From Clostridia bacterium (GTDB lineage: Bacteria > Bacillota_A > Clostridia > Lachnospirales > Cellulosilyticaceae), in assembly GCA_029239935.1 (NCBI GenBank), contig JARBTY010000094.1:1-10825 (forward strand): a DNA stretch of 10,825 nt. Direction: 5' to 3'. Positions 5,731 to 10,825 of the stretch are shown in pieces. Both the position numbers and the translations under genes were made by a program. Under the pieces are notes generated by a model, which ran no database searches, was not told the DNA's origin, and was given only the letters and a program-made list of their open reading frames with translations. Each line of letters begins with the position of its first letter. The first letter of the stretch is position 1.

Positions 5731-6249
5731 ATGTTGAAATTAGAAACACTCATATCTGAAGAAGAGCTGCAAAAGCGTGTTAAAGAGCTGGGAGAGCAAA
5801 TCACAAAAGATTATGAGAATCAAGAAATCATTGTGTTATGTATACTTAAAGGCGGCGTTATGTTCATGACAGACCTTGTTAAGCACATACAAATACCTAT
5901 GAAAATGGAGTTTATGGTTGTATCAAGTTATGGTGATGAATACAAAAGCAGTGGCGTAGTAAAAATTTTAAAAGACCTAGATGAGCCTATTGAAGGCAAA
6001 CATATTTTGATAGTAGAGGATATTATTGATTCGGGAAGAACACTTAAGTATATTAAAAACATCTTAAAAGAAAGAGCACCAGAAAGTATTAAGATTTGTA
6101 CCCTTCTGGATAAAGCTGAGCAAAGAGAAGCAACTGTAGATGTGGAATATGCTGGGTTTACAATAGGTGATGAATTTGTGATAGGATATGGACTTGATTA
6201 TCGTCAATACTATAGAAATATTCCGTACATTGCAGTAAATAGAGGCTAG
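5731..6249 (+). CDS. hpt: Hypoxanthine phosphoribosyltransferase
   Basis: This purine-salvage enzyme joins hypoxanthine (often also guanine) to PRPP, making IMP or GMP in the cytoplasm. The 172-residue length is usual for the bacterial enzyme. The PRPP-binding motif is VEDIIDSGRT (95-104). The conserved LKGGVMFMTDL (39-49) and SSYGDEYKSSG (65-75) segments form the pyrophosphate-binding loop and the flexible catalytic loop. A late segment, DEFVIGYGLDYRQYYRNIPYI (147-167), carries base-recognition residues. AGGAGG lies 5 bases before the ATG. It sits between tilS and ftsH with gaps of 15 and 27 bases and no terminator, so the three are co-transcribed, as in many Firmicutes. B. subtilis names this gene hprT. 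Confidence 0.96.
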   Translation: MLKLETLISEEELQKRVKELGEQITKDYENQEIIVLCILKGGVMFMTDLVKHIQIPMKMEFMVVSSYGDEYKSSGVVKILKDLDEPIEGKHILIVEDIIDSGRTLKYIKNILKERAPESIKICTLLDKAEQREATVDVEYAGFTIGDEFVIGYGLDYRQYYRNIPYIAVNRG

Positions 6250-6276
6250 ACAGTAAAAGAAAGGAGGAAATGAGAT

Positions 6277-8193
6277 TTGAAAAAGAAATTTAAAGGAACC
6301 TATTTGTATCTTATTATAGTTGGAGTACTATTCATAGCAGTATTTTTGGGAACAAGCAGAGATGCAGCTCAAAGTATAAATGGTATGGTGTACGGACAAT
6401 TAGTACAGGATATTAAGGACAAAAAAGTAGAACGTGTATCAATTGAATTATCAGATGGTAACTCAGGTTATGCAAAGGTTGTTAATGGAGAGGGGCAAAC
6501 AATAACCATTCCAATTGACCAGCAAGCATTTATGGAATTTTATCATAATTTGCCGGATGATGTTAGAAGTGCTGTTATAGTAGAAACAAAATTACCACAG
6601 CCAAGTCTGTTTTTACCTATTATGCAGATTATACTGATAGTAGGTATGTTCATATTTATTATGATATTTTTTATTCAGCAGATGCAAGGCGGAGGTGGCG
6701 GCGGCGGCCGTATTATGTCTTTTGGTAAAAGTAAAGCCAAGATGACTATTGATGAAAAAGGCAGTATTACATTTAAGGATGTTGCTGGGTTAGATGAAGA
6801 AAAGGAAGAAGTAGCTGAGGTGGTTGACTTCCTTAAAAATCAAAACCGTTACATGCAGTTAGGAGCAAAAATTCCTAAAGGTATGCTTCTAGTAGGTCCT
6901 CCAGGAACAGGAAAGACTCTTTTGGCAAAAGCAGTAGCGGGTGAAGCGGGCGTGCCTTTCTTCAGTATCTCAGGTTCAGATTTCGTAGAGATGTTTGTAG
7001 GTGTTGGAGCATCCCGTGTAAGAGATTTATTTGAGCAAGCTAAGAAAAATTCTCCATGTATTGTATTTATTGATGAGATTGATGCGGTAGGTAGAAAACG
7101 TGGTGCAGGCCTTGGTGGAGGTCATGATGAAAGAGAACAGACTCTTAATCAGCTTTTAGTAGAGATGGATGGTTTTGGTGCAAATGAAGGGGTCATTATT
7201 TTAGCAGCGACTAACCGTGCTGATGTTCTTGATCCAGCGCTTCTTAGACCAGGCCGTTTTGACAGACAGATTGTAGTAGGCAGACCAGATATTAAAGGAC
7301 GTAGTGCTATTTTGAAGGTTCATGCAAAAGGTAAACCCCTTCAGGAAGATGTGGACATAGATACAATTGCCAGAACAACATCAGGTTTTACGGGTGCAGA
7401 TCTTGCTAACCTTATGAATGAAGCTGCACTGTTAGCGGCCAGACATAAAAAACGTGCCATCGACATGGAAGAAGTCCAAAAGGCATTTATAAAAATTACA
7501 GTAGGAACAGAAAAGAAAAGTCATGTTATTACAGAAAAAGAGAAGCGTATCACAGCTTTCCATGAGATAGGGCATGCGCTTATTCACGAAGTTTTAGAAA
7601 ATCTTGATCCAGTCCATAGTATCTCTATTATTCCAACAGGATTTGCAGGGGGTTATACCATGCCTATTCCAAAAGAAGACAGAATGTATATGACAAAGAC
7701 AAAAATGATAGATGAAATCATCTCACTGCTTGGCGGACGAGCGGCAGAAGAACTTGTACTTGGAGATATAACAACGGGGGCTTCTAATGATATTGAACGG
7801 GCAACACATATTGCCAGAGACATGGTTACCAAATACGGTATGAGTGAACTGGGACCTATGAAATTTGGGGATGAACAAGAAGAGGTATTCTTAGGAAGAG
7901 ACTTTACACATACCCGTAATTACAGTGAAAATGTTGCCACTCAAATTGATACACATATCAGAAGCCTGATTGAGAAGTGTTATGTGAGAGCTAAAGAAGT
8001 TTTAGAATTAAATATGGATATTCTTCATAAATCAGCTGAAATTCTTATTAAAAAAGAAAAGTTAACAGGTAAAGAATTTAGAAAGATTATGAAAGGTGAA
8101 GAGATTAGTTTAGAAAAACTAGATGATCTCAATCTATTTGACTTTGATGAAGAAACCAATGGCTCTAAACCAGAGATTATAGATGAAGTGTAA
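6277..8193 (+). CDS. ftsH: ATP-dependent zinc metalloprotease FtsH
   Basis: FtsH is a hexameric membrane AAA+ protease that pulls misfolded or regulatory proteins into its zinc protease chamber. The 638 residues show a first membrane span (about 9-25), an extracytoplasmic domain, a second span (about 101-124) and a seven-glycine stretch (128-134). Walker A is GPPGTGKT (207-214), Walker B is CIVFIDEID (261-269), and the second region of homology ends in RPGRFDR (314-320). The zinc site is HEIGH (429-433) with D505 as likely third ligand. The start is TTG, with AAGGAGG 9 bases upstream. The first in-frame ATG (M37) would remove the first span. The acidic tail (about 608-638) is ordinary for the family. 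It is the last gene of the operon. Confidence 0.97.
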   Translation: MKKKFKGTYLYLIIVGVLFIAVFLGTSRDAAQSINGMVYGQLVQDIKDKKVERVSIELSDGNSGYAKVVNGEGQTITIPIDQQAFMEFYHNLPDDVRSAVIVETKLPQPSLFLPIMQIILIVGMFIFIMIFFIQQMQGGGGGGGRIMSFGKSKAKMTIDEKGSITFKDVAGLDEEKEEVAEVVDFLKNQNRYMQLGAKIPKGMLLVGPPGTGKTLLAKAVAGEAGVPFFSISGSDFVEMFVGVGASRVRDLFEQAKKNSPCIVFIDEIDAVGRKRGAGLGGGHDEREQTLNQLLVEMDGFGANEGVIILAATNRADVLDPALLRPGRFDRQIVVGRPDIKGRSAILKVHAKGKPLQEDVDIDTIARTTSGFTGADLANLMNEAALLAARHKKRAIDMEEVQKAFIKITVGTEKKSHVITEKEKRITAFHEIGHALIHEVLENLDPVHSISIIPTGFAGGYTMPIPKEDRMYMTKTKMIDEIISLLGGRAAEELVLGDITTGASNDIERATHIARDMVTKYGMSELGPMKFGDEQEEVFLGRDFTHTRNYSENVATQIDTHIRSLIEKCYVRAKEVLELNMDILHKSAEILIKKEKLTGKEFRKIMKGEEISLEKLDDLNLFDFDEETNGSKPEIIDEV

Positions 8194-8203
8194 TTTACAA
8201 GAG

Positions 8204-8234
8204 CAAAAAGCCGAAGCATGTTTTCGGCTTTTTG
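8204..8234 (+). terminator. Intrinsic terminator of tilS-hpt-ftsH operon
   Basis: A perfect 12-bp stem (8204-8215 with 8223-8234), CAAAAAGCCGAA against TTCGGCTTTTTG, encloses the 7-base loop GCATGTT. The T-run lies in the 3' arm. Because of the matching A-run it could also work in reverse. It begins 11 bases after the ftsH stop. Confidence 0.9.
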
Positions 8235-8290
8235 TTATTAAACAATCCATATAAAGGTGACTACTAAAATAGGAAGAAAAGAGGCAAGGT

Positions 8291-9268
8291 ATGAAAGAAA
8301 AGATACTTGAATTTCTAAAGTCACAAAAAGAATATATATCCGGAGAAGAAATCAGCAGCAAACTAGGGATTACAAGAGCGGGTGTGTGGAAGAATATTAA
8401 TAAACTAAAAGAAGAAGGTTATAACATAGAATCGATGACTAGAAAGGGGTATAGGCTCATAACAACTCCTAATATTATCACTAAATCAGAGGTATCAAGT
8501 ATCATTCATACCAAGGTGCTGGGAAAAGATATCAGATACTATGATCAAATTAATTCCACTAACGAGATGGCCAAAACTCTTGCCAGAGAAGGAGCAGCAG
8601 AAGGAACGGTTGTAATAGCAGACAGACAGCTTTCAGGAAAAGGAAGGCTGGGTAAGCATTGGGACTCTCCTAGTGGAACCGGCATATGGATGAGTATCAT
8701 TTTAAAACCAGATATCATGCCTGTGCAAGCCAGCCAACTGACATTACTAGCTGGACTTAGCGTGTGTGAAGCTGTTAATAAGGTGACGGGTCTAGAGAGC
8801 CGGATTAAGTGGCCGAATGATGTTGTTGTCAATAGGAAGAAAGTATGTGGTATTCTGACAGAGATGAGTGCCGAACTAGATGGGATTAATTATATTATTG
8901 TGGGCATAGGCATTAATGTTAACACCAAGGAATTCACAGAGGAACTCTCACATGCCACATCCCTTAGCTTGGAGGGGGGGAAGGACTATATGCGCAGATA
9001 TATTATCAAGGAAATTTTGGAAGTGTTTGAGGAAGATTACATGGTTTATAAAAAGGAAAGAAATATAAAACATTTTTTGCAAAGATATAAGGATAACTGT
9101 ATAACTCTGAATGGCGATGTCAAGATTATAACTCATCAGAGGGAATACACAGCTTATGCAAAAGATATAGCAAAAGATGGTTCTCTGATTGTAACAGATG
9201 AACAAGGGCAGGAAGAAACTATTTTTAGCGGAGAAGTATCTGTAAGAGGACTTTACGGTTATATATAA
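8291..9268 (+). CDS. birA: Bifunctional biotin-protein ligase and biotin repressor BirA
   Basis: BirA activates biotin with ATP to biotinyl-AMP and attaches it to a lysine of biotin enzymes such as acetyl-CoA carboxylase. With the adenylate bound it can repress biotin genes. The 325 residues show an N-terminal winged helix (about 1-58, recognition helix near ITRAGVWKNINKLKEEG, 27-43). The ligase domain has GKGRLGKHW (116-124, the biotinyl-AMP loop, GRGRRGRKW in E. coli), KWPND (173-177) and the catalytic-lysine region KKVCGIL (183-189). A small C-terminal SH3-like domain follows (about 275-325). It is therefore the regulatory type, not the ligase-only type. GAGG lies 6 bases before the ATG. 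It follows the ftsH terminator, and no strong promoter is seen in the short gap. No biotin operator was recognised here. Confidence 0.95.
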   Translation: MKEKILEFLKSQKEYISGEEISSKLGITRAGVWKNINKLKEEGYNIESMTRKGYRLITTPNIITKSEVSSIIHTKVLGKDIRYYDQINSTNEMAKTLAREGAAEGTVVIADRQLSGKGRLGKHWDSPSGTGIWMSIILKPDIMPVQASQLTLLAGLSVCEAVNKVTGLESRIKWPNDVVVNRKKVCGILTEMSAELDGINYIIVGIGINVNTKEFTEELSHATSLSLEGGKDYMRRYIIKEILEVFEEDYMVYKKERNIKHFLQRYKDNCITLNGDVKIITHQREYTAYAKDIAKDGSLIVTDEQGQEETIFSGEVSVRGLYGYI

Positions 9269-9286
9269 TAAAGAAAGAGGAAAAAT

Positions 9287-9727
9287 ATGGAGAAAACTAT
9301 ACTGATATCTATATCCCCGTATATACAAAAATATTATTTGAATGAAAAGTATGAGGATTTACCAAAAGATATTAAAGAAGAAATTATTGCTAAATTATCA
9401 GTTGTTGCCGAAAATACTGATTGTATTATAAGCTTAGGATTTGATGATAAAGGAGAAATATTTATAGAAGAAAGGCATGAAGATCCTATAGGTCATGATG
9501 ATATTGGAGTGGCACTGGAAATAAAAAGGCTGCAGACAGAAGAGATAGAGCTGCTCAAGTCTTTAAAATTATGGCATATGATTTACCGGACACAAAATGG
9601 AAAAATTGTAAGGGAAATTCTCATTTTGCAAGCTAAAAAAAGTTCTCCTGAGCAAATACTGCAAAGTATCGAAGAGAAATATGGCACAGAAGGCAGAATT
9701 TTTGCCGAAGGGCTTTTGGAATTATGA
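9287..9727 (+). CDS. Uncharacterised protein resembling DUF6145
   Basis: The product has 146 residues, is soluble and acidic, and has no signal peptide or membrane span. The N-terminal part (SPYIQKYYLNEKYEDLPKDI, 10-29; FDDKGEIFIEE, 52-62; HDDIGVALEIKRLQTEEIELL, 70-90) recalls, from memory, the DUF6145 family of Lachnospiraceae, small proteins of unknown function often of similar size. The tail beyond about residue 105 looks like helices (SPEQILQSIEEKYGTEGRIF, 120-139) and may be specific to this group. The start follows a weak GAGG ribosome binding site. It lies 18 bases after birA with no terminator between, so it is probably co-transcribed with birA. No catalytic motif is visible and no function is proposed. 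Confidence 0.75.
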   Translation: MEKTILISISPYIQKYYLNEKYEDLPKDIKEEIIAKLSVVAENTDCIISLGFDDKGEIFIEERHEDPIGHDDIGVALEIKRLQTEEIELLKSLKLWHMIYRTQNGKIVREILILQAKKSSPEQILQSIEEKYGTEGRIFAEGLLEL

Positions 9728-9741
9728 GAAATTAATTTTCC

Positions 9742-9770
9742 TTGAAAAAAGAAGCTGTTTCCTTTATAAT
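9742..9770 (+). promoter_or_regulatory. Sigma-A promoter for the panT-like gene
   Basis: TTGAAA (9742-9747), 17 bases, then a perfect TATAAT (9765-9770), the best sigma-A promoter in the window. Transcription would start near 9777, leaving a leader of about 60 bases in which no known riboswitch fold is apparent. Confidence 0.8.
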
Positions 9771-9837
9771 AAAAGCGCAAAAAAAAATTGTCTTGTATCT
9801 TCTTAAATGGGAGAATGAGAACGAGGAGAGTGTAAAA

Positions 9838-10404
9838 ATGGAAAGTAAGAAAGTTAATGTAAAAGAATTAGTTATTTTGGGAATGCTCAGCGGTATCATC
9901 GTTTTGCTGGCCTATACCCCTATAGGACTTATACCTTTAGGCGTTATATCGGCTAGTACGATACATATACCTGTAGTGGTGGGAGCTATTTTGCTAGGTC
10001 CTAAAAAAGGTGCCGTATTAGGAGCTGTCATGGGAAGTGTAAGCTTTATAAGAGCACTTACAGCACCGGGATGGCTGGATCAGCTTTTTAGAAATCCATT
10101 GGTATCTATTTTGCCGAGGATTTTTATAGGGATAGCAGCATACTATATGTATGTATGTATAAAAAAGCTATTTAAAAAAGACATAGTAGCTTATGCCGCA
10201 GGAAGTATAGCGGGCTCACTTACAAACACAGTACTCACATTAGGAGCACTTGTTATTGCCACAGGTTTTTCTTTTCCTGACAAATTACAAGAGGCTATTG
10301 CCCTTGTAACAACTATTGTAACGACCAGCGGAATCATAGAAGCTGTTGTAACAGGTATTATAGCATCACCTATTATATATGCTTTAAAAAAGTTAAGATA
10401 TTAA
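9838..10404 (+). CDS. panT: ECF transporter S component, probably pantothenate-specific (PanT)
   Basis: The product has 188 residues and is almost entirely hydrophobic, with about six membrane segments (roughly 10-27, 31-53, 57-73, 88-110, 114-142, 158-182). It is the substrate-binding S subunit of an energy-coupling-factor transporter, which works with a shared EcfA-EcfA'-EcfT module encoded elsewhere. TPIGLIPLGVISASTIHIPV (27-46) and ILLGPKKGAVLGAVMGS (51-67) match the pattern I know from PanT-like S components, and coaX follows 91 bases downstream, supporting pantothenate as substrate by context. The start chosen has GAGGAG 9 bases before the ATG. The upstream in-frame TTG at 9742 is rejected because it is the -35 box of the promoter. 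A terminator follows. Specificity is not proven from sequence. Confidence 0.85.
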   Translation: MESKKVNVKELVILGMLSGIIVLLAYTPIGLIPLGVISASTIHIPVVVGAILLGPKKGAVLGAVMGSVSFIRALTAPGWLDQLFRNPLVSILPRIFIGIAAYYMYVCIKKLFKKDIVAYAAGSIAGSLTNTVLTLGALVIATGFSFPDKLQEAIALVTTIVTTSGIIEAVVTGIIASPIIYALKKLRY

Positions 10405-10410
10405 GAGTTG

Positions 10411-10438
10411 GCAGACACTTCTACAGTGTCTGCTTTTT
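10411..10438 (+). terminator. Intrinsic terminator after panT
   Basis: A perfect 9-bp stem (GCAGACACT at 10411-10419, AGTGTCTGC at 10425-10433) with loop TCTAC is followed at once by five T's. It begins 6 bases after the panT stop, so coaX needs its own promoter or read-through. Confidence 0.93.
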
Positions 10439-10495
10439 GAGATACACAAGGACTTATAGGTACTTGAAGATAAATGAAGAAAGAAGGAACTAGAG

Positions 10496-10825
10496 ATGAT
10501 ATTGGTGATAGATGTAGGGAATACAAATATAGTCCTTGGGGCTATGGAGGAAGGAGAACTTGTAGGGAGCTATAGATTAACAACGCAAACCCCAAGAACG
10601 TCAGATGAATATGGCGTTACTATGGTTGAATTACTCAGACAAAAAAAGATAACACCAAAACATATTGAAGCGGTTATCATATCCTCAGTTGTTCCGGATA
10701 TCATGTACTCGCTTGCCAATAGCATTAGAAAGTATTTTGATAAAAAGCCGATTATAGTAGGACCGGGACTTAAAACTGGGATTTCTATACGCACGGACAA
10801 TCCAAGAGAAGTAGGAGCAGATAGA
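10496..10825 (+). CDS. coaX: Type III pantothenate kinase CoaX (5' part only)
   Basis: CoaX phosphorylates pantothenate with ATP to 4'-phosphopantothenate, the first step of CoA synthesis. Unlike type I kinases it is not feedback-inhibited by CoA. The 110 residues present are the N-terminal part of a protein usually near 255 residues; the rest lies beyond the window. Diagnostic motifs are the phosphate-binding DVGNTN (6-11), the RTSDEYG segment (34-40), SSVVPD (63-68) and NPREVGADR (102-110), whose Asp is the catalytic base in the family. The start at 10496 is supported by AAGGAA with 6-7 bases of spacing and by the canonical [11 protein letters not shown] beginning. It is downstream of the probable pantothenate transporter subunit. 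No clear promoter is seen in the 91-base gap. Confidence 0.95.
   Translation, partial: MILVIDVGNTNIVLGAMEEGELVGSYRLTTQTPRTSDEYGVTMVELLRQKKITPKHIEAVIISSVVPDIMYSLANSIRKYFDKKPIIVGPGLKTGISIRTDNPREVGADR

Noticed and set aside
6655..6712. GC-rich glycine repeat in ftsH (seven glycines)
   Set aside because: A glycine stretch after the second membrane span is common in clostridial FtsH proteins, so it is not a sign of transfer or repeat expansion.
8235..8290. BirA operator or strong promoter before birA
   Set aside because: Only weak -10-like AT stretches are present and no paired biotin-operator half sites could be found.
9771..9837. Riboswitch or T-box in the panT leader
   Set aside because: The leader is only about 60 bases, has no stable stem and no recognisable T-box or vitamin riboswitch motif.

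Overview
The window reads as AT-rich chromosomal DNA of an endospore-forming, anaerobic-type Firmicute in class Clostridia. It carries spoIIE with a Spo0A-type promoter, and the order spoIIE … tilS-hpt-ftsH … coaX matches the block known from Bacillus subtilis and Clostridia. The small proteins (a DUF1540 protein and a protein resembling Lachnospiraceae DUF6145) suggest Lachnospirales, possibly a Cellulosilyticum-like genus. That placement comes from memory of the families and is not proven here.

Layout. Positions 1-64 hold a compact nest of inverted repeats cut by the window edge. The 3' end of a minus-strand P-loop kinase gene (26-340) runs into it, and this gene appears to have lost its middle in frame. 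Positions 341-706 are non-coding. They hold the kinase promoter on the minus strand, a perfect Spo0A box, and a promoter with a 21-bp spacer just ahead of spoIIE (707-3073). A hairpin that can terminate in both directions separates spoIIE from a convergent DUF1540 gene (3147-3464, minus). A small single-membrane-span protein (3601-3879) follows, then a convergent MIF-type tautomerase (3876-4220, minus) whose stop codon overlaps that of the small protein. From 4345 to 8193 lies a tight operon: tilS, hpt and ftsH, ended by a strong intrinsic terminator. Then come birA (8291-9268) and an uncharacterised 146-residue protein (9287-9727). A clear sigma-A promoter drives an ECF transporter S component, probably PanT (9838-10404), which ends in another terminator. 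The window closes in the first 110 codons of coaX (10496 to beyond 10825).

How the genes fit together. SpoIIE is the membrane phosphatase that activates sigma-F in the forespore. TilS, Hpt and FtsH are housekeeping functions: tRNA-Ile lysidine synthesis, purine salvage and membrane proteolysis. BirA, the probable pantothenate transporter subunit and CoaX form a cofactor group (biotin attachment, pantothenate uptake, first step of CoA synthesis), placed where B. subtilis has only coaX after ftsH.

Most of the window is ordinary core chromosome. No CRISPR array, phage, insertion sequence or defence system is visible. The parts most worth a second look are the structured element and the internally deleted kinase at the left edge, the 21-bp-spaced spoIIE promoter, and the small-gene island between spoIIE and tilS with its candidate forespore promoters. 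Several translation starts can be decided from sequence signals (tautomerase, ftsH, panT).
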